The notes: generated by a model from the sequence alone, not told the origin. Positions 25,471-35,034 are shown, numbered from the stretch's first letter. The stretch is DNA of 64,000 bases from Flavihumibacter cheonanensis (GCF_022352215.1 NZ_JAKRWF010000001.1:1674001-1738000), one strand, 5' to 3'. Translations and numbers: made by a program.

Positions 25471-26277
25471 CTACTTGCTAATTTTCCGTTGGTGACGGGG
25501 TTTGATGCTCACCTGTAAGTACCGCTCTCCTTTCTTATCCATCCATACTATTTTCGCGTATTGGTTTTTGGTAAGCCAGAAGGTGGGCACTGTTACCAGG
25601 ACATGTTGTTTTCCCTCCTGTTGAATAGCAGTAGTTTCTGGATGAACGGCATGTACAGGAACAGCTACCGATTGGGTGGCACTTCTTTTGGATTTATTGT
25701 CGGTTACTATCCAGTATTGAACCCGTCCCAATTCAAAAGGTACAGCCGCCCGATTGCTAAGCTCCCAATCCATTGCATAGCTCCCCTCCTGGTACGCCCA
25801 ATCCCTAAGTGTCGCGCGAAGTCCTTGTTTTGCTTTTTTTAGGACTGCTCGTTGTCGTTGTTTGGGGCGTTCATCTTTCTGGGAAACCTCCTCAACCTGT
25901 TCGGGCTGCTTTCCCTTTACTGACATCCCTTCTATTAACATCGCATGAGAAGTATCTACCTTCAATACCCAGGTCGCAGGTGCTTCACTATAGGCAACCT
26001 TCAACACATACAATCGATCCTTACTAGTGAAAATGGTAATGTTGGTTGGCTGCAGATGTTCCGAAACTGCCTTGATCCAAATACAGTTGGGCTTATCGGC
26101 TACCCGTTTGCATACCACCTCACGACTGCCGATATCCAGTTCTTTAATAGCTGCCGGAAATACCACCGTAGTCGTTGCCCTATGGCTAATCTGAAGCAGG
26201 GGAGTTGTAGTTTCCTGTGCTGACACACAATACCCAATGAGAAAACTAACAATCAGCAATACACTTATTCGAATCAT
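25471..26277 (-). CDS. traN: conjugative transposon protein TraN (DUF4138, VirB9-like position)
   Basis: 268 residues with a signal peptide (MIRISVLLIVSFLIGYCVSAQ). The phrase TTVVFPAAIKELDIGSREVV is the conserved start of TraN/DUF4138, followed by ITIFTSKDRLYVLKVAYSEAP. TraN is thought to be part of the outer-membrane side of the conjugation channel. Here the C-terminal part has a Lys/Arg/Gln-rich insertion before the last beta region. It starts 18 bases after traM, as expected for a tra operon. Confidence 0.85.
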   Translation of the reverse strand: MIRISVLLIVSFLIGYCVSAQETTTPLLQISHRATTTVVFPAAIKELDIGSREVVCKRVADKPNCIWIKAVSEHLQPTNITIFTSKDRLYVLKVAYSEAPATWVLKVDTSHAMLIEGMSVKGKQPEQVEEVSQKDERPKQRQRAVLKKAKQGLRATLRDWAYQEGSYAMDWELSNRAAVPFELGRVQYWIVTDNKSKRSATQSVAVPVHAVHPETTAIQQEGKQHVLVTVPTFWLTKNQYAKIVWMDKKGERYLQVSIKPRHQRKISK

Positions 26278-26295
26278 GGTTATATATTGAAAGGA

Positions 26296-27540
26296 TTATT
26301 TAATTTGAAGCCAAACCCGATAGCCGGATGGCAGGTTTACCTTCACTTGCCGGGTACGCTTTGCCAACATGGTTTTTGCAGCCTGGATACCTGCCGTTGC
26401 CGCCTGCATGGATAGGGAAGGATTAATACCTCCTAGCAAATCAATTCCTTGCACGGCCTGTCCCGCACTTTGCCGTAACGATTCCCTTGTAAGCGAAGCA
26501 GGAACTGCAATCCCGGCTAATCCATCCATATCCACCACCTGCCAGGAGATAGATTGCCAATGCCCGGAACCAAGCATCGTTTTACCAACAATTTGCAAGC
26601 GATCTCCCTGTAAACTGGTTGTACCATAGAAACTGGTAAAAGCTGGTATATGCGTAGTACCTTGCCGAATAGTATCCAATAACAACAAATGAACAGCTGC
26701 CCCAGGCACCAATACCTGCTCTCCGTATACCATCGCTTGAGGACTTTGGTTGTTGGAGGATATCAGGATTTCAGTAGCTGAAAAGAAATAGGATGACGGA
26801 CTCGCTTGTTCCTCCACTTGAGCAGCGTTAGCAGGGAGCACCTCAGTTACACCGAGCGGTTTTTCAGTTCGTTCACTAGTTTCCTTTGCCATTGGACGGC
26901 TCTCATCCTCGTCCCAATTCCCTTGCTGAATTCTCAAAATCTTATCCAGCATACTATCCAACCGGTCCATCTCAGTATCCGGTGAAGCGCCTGCTTCTTG
27001 AATAGCTTGCATCATCCCATTCAACTCCGTCATTTCTTGCGAATGGGGCAGCACAGTAGGAGTAAGTACCTCCTTGGATTCGAAGTTTTCGGTTGGAGCT
27101 GCCAAACTTTGTTCCAGCTCTGCTATTTTTTTTAATAGTCTTTCTGATTGTTGATCCGTTGACGCTTTTTTCGAAAGCTGACGAGCAGCACTTCGTTTGC
27201 TGTTGGAAAATGCTTGCTCATTTTTAGCTGAAGGGTCCGCTTCAAGGGTTTCTTGATCAGCAGCCGATTCACGATCCCAATACCGCTCTTTCCGCTTGGC
27301 TGCGGCTTCCTTCTTATCCAACGCATCCTCCTGTGCGTAATATGCCCACTTATCCAACTCTTTATTCTCTGTAAAGAAAGGATCCGGCAGTTGAAAATTG
27401 AGGCCTTTGACAGTAGGGCCGGAATTGGTTACAGTTCCTTGTCCTCCACCTGCCGCCCAAAAGGCGAGACATAAAAAGGGAGTGATTATTAACGGCAAAA
27501 AAAACAATGCTTTTTGTGTGCGCCTGGCACGTATGGTCAT
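26296..27540 (-). CDS. traM: conjugative transposon protein TraM (VirB10-like)
   Basis: 414 residues from the ATG at 27540, whose ATGA overlaps the traL stop codon; an ATG nine bases earlier is possible. One N-terminal membrane helix (ALFFLPLIITPFLCLAFWAAGG) is followed by the TraM phrase GLNFQLPDPFFTENKELDKWAYYAQEDALDKK. A long Glu/Lys/Ser-rich coiled-coil-like middle and a C-terminal VirB10-like domain follow (VLVPGAAVHLLLLDTI and HIPAFTSFYGTTSLQGDRLQI). It probably spans the envelope as the energy-sensing arm of the transfer channel. Confidence 0.87.
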   Translation of the reverse strand: MTIRARRTQKALFFLPLIITPFLCLAFWAAGGGQGTVTNSGPTVKGLNFQLPDPFFTENKELDKWAYYAQEDALDKKEAAAKRKERYWDRESAADQETLEADPSAKNEQAFSNSKRSAARQLSKKASTDQQSERLLKKIAELEQSLAAPTENFESKEVLTPTVLPHSQEMTELNGMMQAIQEAGASPDTEMDRLDSMLDKILRIQQGNWDEDESRPMAKETSERTEKPLGVTEVLPANAAQVEEQASPSSYFFSATEILISSNNQSPQAMVYGEQVLVPGAAVHLLLLDTIRQGTTHIPAFTSFYGTTSLQGDRLQIVGKTMLGSGHWQSISWQVVDMDGLAGIAVPASLTRESLRQSAGQAVQGIDLLGGINPSLSMQAATAGIQAAKTMLAKRTRQVKVNLPSGYRVWLQIK

Positions 27541-27995
27541 GGTTTGCATATACTATCTTGCTTTACTGATTGATAATAGGATTTCGTTCTATTCAATGAA
27601 TGGACGGGAAAGGAGGATGGTGATATGACAACACCGTCAAATGCAGCTGAAAAACGGGAATAGAGAGGCGGAAACAAGATCCATTGATGTTGCTTAATTG
27701 CTATGGGCACACTTCCTGTACGAGTGATCATGGGTATCCAGTGCGCTAACCCATGAGATGCCTCCTCCTTTAGAAAAGGTTTGACCAATACAACGCTTAT
27801 ACAACAACTAAACCCTACCACGTAGAAGAGCCATACCCTTCGCTGGTCGGCCAGGGATAATCGATGCATCCGTTGTTGGAGTTTATAGGAAACCCACCAT
27901 TGCCATTGAAGGAACTGAAAAACCCAACGTTCTAGCTGCTCTTCCCACCAAGGCTGTTTAGTGTTTCCTACATGTTTTAACCAGTTTTTTTTCAT
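27537..27995 (-). CDS. traL: TraL-position conjugation protein
   Basis: 152 residues from the ATG at 27995, which follows the traK stop by 10 bases; a start further upstream would run into traK. It has a Trp-rich N-terminal region (WWEEQLERWVFQFLQWQWWVSYKL) and one membrane helix (VWLFYVVGFSCCISVVLV). It lies between traK and traM, the usual traL place, and is somewhat longer than the usual ~100 residues. The name rests on position and the membrane helix, not on a clear motif. Confidence 0.55.
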   Translation of the reverse strand: MKKNWLKHVGNTKQPWWEEQLERWVFQFLQWQWWVSYKLQQRMHRLSLADQRRVWLFYVVGFSCCISVVLVKPFLKEEASHGLAHWIPMITRTGSVPIAIKQHQWILFPPLYSRFSAAFDGVVISPSSFPVHSLNRTKSYYQSVKQDSICKP

Positions 27996-28005
27996 ACAAA
28001 AAAGT

Positions 28006-28623
28006 TTAACGAGCGCTGCGACGGATATCCGGATTCTCCAGAATTCGCCAGCGTTCAATTAAAAAACCATGTGGATTGTGATCCGATCTTCGAACCAATC
28101 GTAAGTAACCGTCCGTTATCAATTTTCGGTAGAGGACACTGCTGGTTCGGATGATTTGTTGCGAAGCATAACACCGGAAATAATAAGGGGGGATCTCGGT
28201 TTGAACCAAGACACTATCAATAGCAATGTGCTGACTGATATTGCCTGCTATCAGTTGCCGATAAAAACCCTGTTCTTTTAAGTTATCGTATTGTTGTTTG
28301 GCTGATTCATCGGCCAGGTACAAGGCTTTGGCAATCGTTTGTTGGATCACCTTTTCATCCGGATCCAAGCGAAAAAAAGCTTCATGAAAACTACGTACAT
28401 GATCCCGCGCTTCTACCGGCAGATTGGATTGTCTTGTCTCTGCCACAGCCTCCAATGCTTTTTCATTGCTGAGGATATAAATCTTATCCTGTAATTGACG
28501 ACTGGTTTGTTGAGCCGACCAGACCACCCAGGCAGACAATCCCATACAGGATGCTATAATCAGCAATGTAAAACCACGTACATACCGAAATGCCGTATCC
28601 AATTGTTGCAATTGCTTAAACAT
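28006..28623 (-). CDS. traK: conjugative transposon protein TraK (VirB8-like)
   Basis: 205 residues. Starting at the ATG at 28623 gives MFKQLQQLDTAFRYVRGF, the typical TraK beginning; an ATG 21 bases earlier would lie in the AGGAGG ribosome-binding stretch. One N-terminal membrane helix (TLLIIASCMGLSAWVVW) and a VirB8-like periplasmic domain follow (VRSFHEAFFRLDPDEKVIQQTI, SNPHGFLIERWRI-type end). TraK links the inner-membrane and periplasmic parts of the transfer machine. Confidence 0.87.
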   Translation of the reverse strand: MFKQLQQLDTAFRYVRGFTLLIIASCMGLSAWVVWSAQQTSRQLQDKIYILSNEKALEAVAETRQSNLPVEARDHVRSFHEAFFRLDPDEKVIQQTIAKALYLADESAKQQYDNLKEQGFYRQLIAGNISQHIAIDSVLVQTEIPPYYFRCYASQQIIRTSSVLYRKLITDGYLRLVRRSDHNPHGFLIERWRILENPDIRRSAR

Positions 28624-28667
28624 TTTACCCTCCTCCTCTTTCACACGATTTAACTCAAACTTGCTTG

Positions 28668-29849
28668 TTACTTGCCTGCCACCTTGTCTGCAAAATAGCC
28701 ACCAGATTGACCTGCACCAGCCATACTTCCAGATGTGGCATTTTTTACCTCGCCATAGACATCCCGCACCATCGAAGTACCTGTACCAAGCGTGGATTGT
28801 ACCATTCCCCGACTAGAGGCACTAAACAAACTGGAAACTTTGTACAAAATGGCATTGCCTCCACCTGCATGCACAATGTAGTTGGCTACACTCGGTACCG
28901 AAAAATAGCCAACGATGCCAATTACCAAAAAAATCAAATAGGCACTATCGGTGGCACTGAAAAACGTATCTCCCGCCGCTCCGATTTGCTCAATATCCAG
29001 CGCAATCATTTGCTCCTGAATCTTACCCAGGATCCCGCCAAAAATATTGGCAACCGGTAACCACAGAAATATATTGATGTACCGGGCAATCCAAACCGTA
29101 AGCGTATGTTGCAACCCATCAAAAACCGCCAGCCCAAATACCAACGGACCCAGAATCGCCAGAACAATAAGAAAAAACGTCCGTAGGGTATTGATGCAGA
29201 GTGCTGCTGCTTCATAGATCAATGCCAGCACCTCACTCATCCATTCCTTGATGGAGTTCCGAAAATTATAGGATGCTTTTGCCATGGCAAATTTGATGTC
29301 ATTGCCGACCGATTCAAACATACCCTCTCCTGTTCCCGTTGGATCTTCCGGATGGGTATAGCGGTACCACCGGTCCCGATCACCCGCACCACTAGCACCC
29401 ACATACATTTGCCAGACATCGGAATTGCGAATGGCAGCTTCTTTTTTGGCCAACAATACTTCAATTGCCTGATTACTGTTATCTACCAAAGCGCTGGTAC
29501 CACTCACGGTGGGCTGCAGTACCCCGTTGATCAGCCCCACCACATGTGGAAACAACAAAATCGCCATGCCCAACACAAAAGGCCGAAACAAGGGATAAAA
29601 ATCAATCGGCTCTGCATTTGCCAAATGCCGCCAAACCCGTGCTGCGATGTAATACAAGGCCGCAAACCCTGCAATCCCCTGCCCCACTCCTATTAACTGA
29701 CTACAGAGTGGCAACATCTCACGGTAGAGTTGATCCAGCACGCCGTGTAAGCCCCGAATTTCTCCTGCCACCCCCTGCGCCTGACTGGTAAATTGTACAC
29801 CCACACCCAGGAACATCCCAACCAAGCTGATTACATGCGCTGCTTTCAT
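28668..29849 (-). CDS. traJ: conjugative transposon protein TraJ (VirB6-like)
   Basis: 393 residues from ATG 29849; an earlier ATG at 29885 would overlap the previous gene. A polytopic inner-membrane protein with a signal-like start (VISLVGMFLGVGVQFTSQAQG). It has several helices (GIAGFAALYYIAARVW, FVLGMAILLFPHVVGLINGV, LIFLVIGIVGYFSVPSVANYIVHAGG). The VANYIVHAGGGNA segment is characteristic of TraJ. It is the inner-membrane channel core. The C-terminal 50 residues are Gly/Ser-rich. Confidence 0.88.
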   Translation of the reverse strand: MKAAHVISLVGMFLGVGVQFTSQAQGVAGEIRGLHGVLDQLYREMLPLCSQLIGVGQGIAGFAALYYIAARVWRHLANAEPIDFYPLFRPFVLGMAILLFPHVVGLINGVLQPTVSGTSALVDNSNQAIEVLLAKKEAAIRNSDVWQMYVGASGAGDRDRWYRYTHPEDPTGTGEGMFESVGNDIKFAMAKASYNFRNSIKEWMSEVLALIYEAAALCINTLRTFFLIVLAILGPLVFGLAVFDGLQHTLTVWIARYINIFLWLPVANIFGGILGKIQEQMIALDIEQIGAAGDTFFSATDSAYLIFLVIGIVGYFSVPSVANYIVHAGGGNAILYKVSSLFSASSRGMVQSTLGTGTSMVRDVYGEVKNATSGSMAGAGQSGGYFADKVAGK

Positions 29850-29860
29850 AGCTTCAATTT

Positions 29861-30499
29861 TTATTCCGGTCGTATACCATGCCACTGTTGAACCCGCCGG
29901 TTCGACTCCTGCAACCTTTCCCGTTGTTTTGCCACTACTTGTGCTTCTTTGGTAAAGGCTTGTAGAAACTGCAATTGATCCTGTACGGTAACATAAATCC
30001 GATCAATGGCTTCCAATCGTTCCGCATCCGTCATGCGCAGCTGCCGAGCTGTTACCACCATTAGTAACGCATCCAAATTATCCCAACTTGATTTCCCCAG
30101 ACGCTCCATCACCTTACTGAAATAGTCCAATTCTTCCAGACTGAATCGATCACTGCCACGGGCCTCATCCACTAACTGCTTGGCTGATTGGAGTAGCCGT
30201 TTCTGACTAGCAATGATAGCTCCTATTTTGTGGTAGTTTCGAACGGTCGGACTCACCTGTAGCAATCCATCCAGGAACAAATCATGCAATTGAAAATTCC
30301 CCTCTGCTATCCCCTTGACCCGGTTGTAGCCCTTCATCAGAATCTGATACCCATCGTACATGTTCTGTAGGATTTTTCGGAGCTGATTGAGCTTCTGAAT
30401 GTTCAAGGCTAGTTGCATAGCTTCTTGCACTTGTGCCTGAGTAGGCAGTGGCATCAGCCACATACTTGCACTGAAGAAGAAAAAAAGTAGTCGCTTCAT
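29861..30499 (-). CDS. TerB/TraI-like conjugation protein (copy 3)
   Basis: 212 residues with a signal peptide (LLFFFFSASMWLMPLPTQAQ). It carries LNQLRKILQNMYDGYQILMKGYNRVKGIAEGNFQLHDLFLDGLLQVSPTVRNYHKI, the pattern of Bacteroidota proteins that databases call TerB family tellurite resistance protein. That label is misleading: they are tra-operon members found between TraI and TraJ. Two relatives precede it in the operon (30501, 31121). It is exported and helical. Confidence 0.75.
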   Translation of the reverse strand: MKRLLFFFFSASMWLMPLPTQAQVQEAMQLALNIQKLNQLRKILQNMYDGYQILMKGYNRVKGIAEGNFQLHDLFLDGLLQVSPTVRNYHKIGAIIASQKRLLQSAKQLVDEARGSDRFSLEELDYFSKVMERLGKSSWDNLDALLMVVTARQLRMTDAERLEAIDRIYVTVQDQLQFLQAFTKEAQVVAKQRERLQESNRRVQQWHGIRPE

Positions 30500-30500
30500 A

Positions 30501-31109
30501 TTACTGGATTGAATGGATTGCCCTGGTGGATTGAATGGATTGCTGTGCTCGTTGACGCTGCATTTGCAGCAGTTGCCAATCGGTTTGATAGGTGTCCAGA
30601 AACTGACTTAGTTCCATCAGTTGCTGGTACAACAAGTGAATGGCAGTGAGACGGTCTTCATCGGTTGCTTTCAATTGCGCCGCTTCAATCCAGTGCCCTA
30701 ACGCACGTACACCCAACTCTACTTCTTGCAGTACCACACCGATCGTTTGCTGGACCGCTTCCCGATCCGCCAACATGGTCGAAGCTTGGGCCTGGCGACT
30801 GAGTGCAAAGCAGCGTCGAATCAACTGTTGCTGCAGTTGAATACAAGCCAGAGTTAGTTGCCCCTTTCGAATAGCCGGATTAACCGCTCCCCAGGAACCC
30901 AGATAATCCGTGTGCAACGAAAACTCTCCGTTTTTCACATCGCCAATGAACCGAAGTCCCCCCTGCACCACCCGGTATCCTTTTTTCACGTAGCTCAGGT
31001 AAACCTGTAGCAGCGCAATCCGTTTGATCAACGGTTGCAGTTTTGCTTGGGCATGCACCACCTGACCCAGTAAGCAGAAGCTTAGCAGGAGAATCCATAC
31101 TCGTACCAT
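30501..31109 (-). CDS. TerB-like exported conjugation protein (copy 2)
   Basis: 202 residues with a signal peptide (VWILLLSFCLLGQVVHAQ). The helical pattern (VYLSYVKKGYRVVQGGLRFIGDVKNGEFSLHTDYLGSWGAVNPAIRKG) aligns with copy 3 downstream (29861), which shares the GNFxLHxxxL and VxPxxRK features. It probably arose by gene duplication. The C-terminus has a short direct repeat, QSIQ...HSIQ. Only one base separates it from copy 3, so the two are translated together. Confidence 0.65.
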   Translation of the reverse strand: MVRVWILLLSFCLLGQVVHAQAKLQPLIKRIALLQVYLSYVKKGYRVVQGGLRFIGDVKNGEFSLHTDYLGSWGAVNPAIRKGQLTLACIQLQQQLIRRCFALSRQAQASTMLADREAVQQTIGVVLQEVELGVRALGHWIEAAQLKATDEDRLTAIHLLYQQLMELSQFLDTYQTDWQLLQMQRQRAQQSIQSTRAIHSIQ

Positions 31110-31120
31110 AGTAGTCCGAT

Positions 31121-31807
31121 TTAATTACTTGAAATACCGTATAACATTCGTACGCGTTGCAGGGTAACCTTGTCTTTGGAACGTTGCACCGATAAGAGCA
31201 CATTTTCCTGATTGAAACGACGCAGGTCACTTAGTAATACTGTCATATCTGCAGCCGCTTGATCAATAATCTTCCAACGCTCTCCGTCACTCATTTGAAC
31301 TGTAAAGGATTGTACCACTTGCAAAAGCTGATCGACAGTTTCCAAACTTTTGGCAAGCATACCACTATACACCAATCCCATGTATTCGATTTCCTGGGGT
31401 GTAAAATGCTCATCCTGCCGGAACAATTGATACGCTCGCTGGTAACTTTTCACTAAGGCCCGTTGGGTTTCGATTAATTCCTTTACCTTTTTGTAAGTCG
31501 CTAGTGCATTTTTTACCTTCCAGAGCTCTTCGTAATACGAGGCATACAACTTCCGTTGCTTCTCGCCCCAATCACCAATTTCTTCCAGCTTTAATTTGGA
31601 CAATGTATTCTCGAGTGCTTTCTGTGCATTCTGCAAACCAATCGTTTTATTTTGAAGGCGCTGTACTTGGGCATCAATCGCCAGTATGACCTTAATCACC
31701 ACCTGCCGGACTACTTCCCACCAAGCAGCCTGGGCAGATTGGCTGGGTACGATCGTACTTAAACTGGTTAAGAGAACAACCACCAACAGCCTACCCTTCT
31801 TTTTCAT
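31121..31807 (-). CDS. traI: conjugal transfer protein TraI (DUF4141)
   Basis: 228 residues from ATG 31807 (an ATG 6 bases earlier is less likely). Signal peptide (LLVVVLLTSLSTIVPSQSAQA), then IKVILAIDAQVQRLQNKTIGLQNAQKALENTLSKLKLEEIGDWGEKQRKLYASYYEELWKVK, the recognisable TraI/DUF4141 coiled coil. Its second half (HFTPQEIEYMGLVYSGMLAKSLETVDQLL, MSDGERWKIIDQAA) is like the TerB-type copies downstream. It acts in the periplasm; the exact role in transfer is unknown. Confidence 0.82.
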   Translation of the reverse strand: MKKKGRLLVVVLLTSLSTIVPSQSAQAAWWEVVRQVVIKVILAIDAQVQRLQNKTIGLQNAQKALENTLSKLKLEEIGDWGEKQRKLYASYYEELWKVKNALATYKKVKELIETQRALVKSYQRAYQLFRQDEHFTPQEIEYMGLVYSGMLAKSLETVDQLLQVVQSFTVQMSDGERWKIIDQAAADMTVLLSDLRRFNQENVLLSVQRSKDKVTLQRVRMLYGISSN

Positions 31808-31825
31808 ACACACCCGTTTTAGTGT

Positions 31826-34297
31826 TTACTTTATTTTTTCCCGCCACTCACTCGCCAGGATCTTGATCCCCTCTTGTATGCCACCGTATTTTGCCGCATA
31901 GGCCTGCACCTGCATTTTTTCTGTTTCTTCCGTCGTATACACCAGGTATTCCTCCAATGAAACTTCCGTTCGATACACTTTGGATAAAACGCCTCCCAAA
32001 CTGATGAATACTTCTTTGTACTTTTTACTCGGATCATTGGCTTTGTTTACACTTAGCACCTGCGCCTTTTCTTTTTCGGTTAGTCCTAATAGTTCCTGGA
32101 TTTGATCAAATTTGTTTTGGTACTTACTCTGGTCCAGCAAGATCTTGCAATCACTGTTGTTGATGATGGCTTGCTTCACCACTGGAGAAGAAATAATATC
32201 CTCTACTTCCTGAGTAACCACAATCGCTTCACCAAAAAACTTGCGCACCGTTTTAAACAGGTACTTGATGTATTCGGCCATCCCTTCCTTTGCGATCGCT
32301 TTCCAGGCTTCTTCAATTAAAATCATCTTCCGAATACCTTTAAGTTTGCGCATTTTTGCAATGAACACCTCCATAATGATCAACGTAACGACCGGAAACA
32401 AAATCGGATGGTCTTTGATATTATCCAGTTCAAATACAATAAAGGGTTGCTGCAATAAATCCAGTTGCTCGGTGGCATTCAACAAATAATCAAATTCTCC
32501 CCCCTTGTAATAGGGCCGCAATACATACAAAAAATTAGAAACATCAAAATCCTTTTCCTTCACAGCCTGCTCTTTTAACAAGGGAACAAACTGTGCCTGC
32601 AGGAACTCATAGAAACTATTGAAGCAGGGAAATACTTCCTTGTTGTTACCCACATACTCAAAGTACAGTTGCAAGGCATTCGACAAGGCCACGTACTCAC
32701 TTCTGCCAAAGGTCTCGTTGTCTTTTTTCCATAGTGCCAGTAGCAGGGTTTTGATACTTTCCTTTTTCTCGGTGTCCAGTTCATCTCCCTGCCCAATGTA
32801 AAACGGATTAAACCGGATGGGTGCTTTTTCCGAGTATGTGAAATAATACCCTTTCACCAGATCGCACAAACCCTTATAGCTATGACCCACATCTACCAGC
32901 ACGACATGTGTACCCTGTTCATAATAGGAGCGCACCATGTGATTGGTGAAAAAGGATTTACCACTTCCGCTAGGCCCCAGAATGAATTTGTTTCGATTGG
33001 TAATTAATCCCCGCTTCATCGGCTCATCTGAAATATCCACTTGTATGGGTCTTCCAGTTAAGCGATCGCCCAACCTAATGCCTATGGAGCTAAGCGAGCT
33101 TTGATAAGCAGTTTCCAGGTTTAAAAAACAAGTAGCCTGTTCCACGAACGTATCAAAGGTCTCATTCATGGGAAAATCAGCGGCATTCCCCGGTAGGCCC
33201 GCCCAGTGGATTTGCGGCGCTCCGTCCAGCTCTTGCTTCGGTGTCGCATCCATCTGGGCAAGGGCACTTGATACCAGGTTTTTCAATTGCTTCAACTCCT
33301 CTTTCTCCTCTGTCCAAACCAGCAAATTGAAATGTGCTTTCACAGGTTGTCGTTGCTGACTAATGGCTTCATTTAAAAATTCATTAGTGGCTTCCCGGGC
33401 TAGTGCATTCTCTCTAGAATAAGCTGCCAGCGATTGCAAGCGCAACCGCTTACTTTCCAACTGCTGCATCATTTTCTGCGGATCCTCCAAAAACAAAAAC
33501 TGGTTGTAGATATGATTGCAGGGCAAGAGTTGGCCCAATACAGAAGCAAAACCCACACTGAACTTGGTCCGGTCCGTGGAATACCGATCGTAATTGATGC
33601 GACTACCACATACCCCCGGCAGATCCACCACATCTCCCAAGGTATAGAGCTGGCAATACTTGGATCCGATTTGCAGTTGTTCCCGGAATTGGATATCGGC
33701 CATGATGGGATGCGAAGCAGCCTCCTCTTGCAAAAAACAGTACTGCTCCAACAAACCAGCACGTTGGTGGGTACTGATCAATTCTTTTTCCAACACCCGA
33801 CGCAGACGCACATACCCACTGTCTTCCATTACCCGTTGAAATTGACCACAACCATCTAGAAAATCTTGTAGTTTGGTAGGATGCAGCAATTCCGGTGGAA
33901 CCAGGTGCGGTCGGCACAACAACGAGAACAAGGAAGTAGACGATCGTCGTTCATTCAACCGCCGGGTCAATATGATATAACAACGATGATCCAAATAAGG
34001 TCGTTCATAAAAGAATCGATCACTGCTCTGTCCAAAAAAACTGCGGTCCTCTTTTCCAAAAGCGGGTTGAAAACGAGCTGCTACAAACCAATCCTGTTTG
34101 TGAAACACCGTTTGCTTCGGAAGCAGCTTGATGGCCTTGATCCAGGTTTGATGAAATGATTCATACTCCTCATTGGAAAGTGTGAAAACCTCCGGCAGGG
34201 TTGTTTCATAGACTACACTCACGGCCCCTTGTCGGGATAAGATGCAATCCTTTTCCACTCCCAAAATGGGAAAATAGGTGGCTAATGTTGCTTCCAT
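31826..34297 (-). CDS. traG: TraG family conjugation ATPase (VirB4-like)
   Basis: 823 residues. The Walker A motif GPSGSGKS lies near residue 437 and the Walker B-like ILIEEAWKAI in the C-terminal half (near 670). The N-terminal half carries CagE/TrbE/VirB-like sequence (YERPYLDHRCYIILTRRLNERR). It is the hexameric ATPase that powers pilus assembly and DNA transfer at the inner membrane. Its start overlaps the traF stop by 16 bases, which is usual in tra operons. Confidence 0.93.
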   Translation of the reverse strand: MEATLATYFPILGVEKDCILSRQGAVSVVYETTLPEVFTLSNEEYESFHQTWIKAIKLLPKQTVFHKQDWFVAARFQPAFGKEDRSFFGQSSDRFFYERPYLDHRCYIILTRRLNERRSSTSLFSLLCRPHLVPPELLHPTKLQDFLDGCGQFQRVMEDSGYVRLRRVLEKELISTHQRAGLLEQYCFLQEEAASHPIMADIQFREQLQIGSKYCQLYTLGDVVDLPGVCGSRINYDRYSTDRTKFSVGFASVLGQLLPCNHIYNQFLFLEDPQKMMQQLESKRLRLQSLAAYSRENALAREATNEFLNEAISQQRQPVKAHFNLLVWTEEKEELKQLKNLVSSALAQMDATPKQELDGAPQIHWAGLPGNAADFPMNETFDTFVEQATCFLNLETAYQSSLSSIGIRLGDRLTGRPIQVDISDEPMKRGLITNRNKFILGPSGSGKSFFTNHMVRSYYEQGTHVVLVDVGHSYKGLCDLVKGYYFTYSEKAPIRFNPFYIGQGDELDTEKKESIKTLLLALWKKDNETFGRSEYVALSNALQLYFEYVGNNKEVFPCFNSFYEFLQAQFVPLLKEQAVKEKDFDVSNFLYVLRPYYKGGEFDYLLNATEQLDLLQQPFIVFELDNIKDHPILFPVVTLIIMEVFIAKMRKLKGIRKMILIEEAWKAIAKEGMAEYIKYLFKTVRKFFGEAIVVTQEVEDIISSPVVKQAIINNSDCKILLDQSKYQNKFDQIQELLGLTEKEKAQVLSVNKANDPSKKYKEVFISLGGVLSKVYRTEVSLEEYLVYTTEETEKMQVQAYAAKYGGIQEGIKILASEWREKIK

Positions 34298-34623
34298 GGA
34301 AGGTAGTTTTCAGGACTAATAAACAATAGTCGCGTGCGAACACGAACAACAGCAGGCACCTTTTTACTGGCCAGTTTTTTCATCAACCCATGCTCCCCAT
34401 AATCGTTACTCCACCTACGAATCTTATTAACAAGCACTACTCCCAGTGCACCGACAATACCAATACATAGAAAGGGCGAGAGTCCGGTGATGTATAAAAT
34501 CGCAAAGAGAATTAATAATAGCAGCAATCCACCACCCAGGTACCAAATGTATTGGGCCTTGAATCCCTTAAATTCAATCGGCTTGTTGATGCCCTTGTTG
34601 ATGGTATAGACACTGCTTGCCAT
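34282..34623 (-). CDS. traF: conjugative transposon protein TraF (DUF4133, VirB3-like)
   Basis: 113 residues from ATG 34623. The start MASSVYTINKGINKPIEFKGFKAQYIWYLGG is the DUF4133 signature. Two membrane helices follow (LLLLLILFAILYITG, LCIGIVGALGVVLVNKIRRW). A VirB3-type membrane protein that works with the TraG ATPase. Confidence 0.87.
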   Translation of the reverse strand: MASSVYTINKGINKPIEFKGFKAQYIWYLGGGLLLLLILFAILYITGLSPFLCIGIVGALGVVLVNKIRRWSNDYGEHGLMKKLASKKVPAVVRVRTRLLFISPENYLPWKQH

Positions 34624-34633
34624 GTGGTACTTC

Positions 34634-34957
34634 TTAAATGCCAAAGAAGGATTTAATCACCGTAGCAACGACTACCAAAAAAACACAGGACCCAAACCAG
34701 GCGGCTGCCACTTTTCCGGTGTCGGGATCTCCGGCATTCCATTTCTGGTACACTTTAACGGCACCAATCAATCCCAGGATAGCACCGACCGCGTACATCA
34801 GGTTGGTGCCGGCATCGAAGTAGCCCCGTACTTTCGTATTAGCCTCCTCGATACCAGCAATACCATCCTGTGCCTGCCCGGCAACACTAACCATACACCC
34901 TAACAACCAACTACTCAGTCGTACAGCGAATCGCCGCTTTTTATTTCTTTGTTGCAT
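34634..34957 (-). CDS. traE: conjugative transposon pilin-like protein TraE (DUF4134, VirB2-like)
   Basis: 107 residues. A long signal peptide (AVRLSSWLLGCMVSVAGQAQ) is followed by two membrane helices (LMYAVGAILGLIGAVKVYQKW and VAAAWFGSCVFLVVVATVIKSFFG) typical of TraE/VirB2-like pilins. The segment KVRGYFDAGTNLMYAVGAI is the DUF4134 signature. It lies 10 bases before traF and begins the tra operon. Confidence 0.85.
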   Translation of the reverse strand: MQQRNKKRRFAVRLSSWLLGCMVSVAGQAQDGIAGIEEANTKVRGYFDAGTNLMYAVGAILGLIGAVKVYQKWNAGDPDTGKVAAAWFGSCVFLVVVATVIKSFFGI

Positions 34958-35034
34958 ACATCATGAATTTCACCATTAAAAATGCCTGGGAACCCTCAAC
35001 CTACGGAGCCAAGGGCCCCAGGACTTTCTACCCC

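Noticed and set aside
29861-31807. Tellurite resistance function for the TerB-like genes
   Set aside because: They have signal peptides and lie inside the tra operon; the name reflects only weak similarity.
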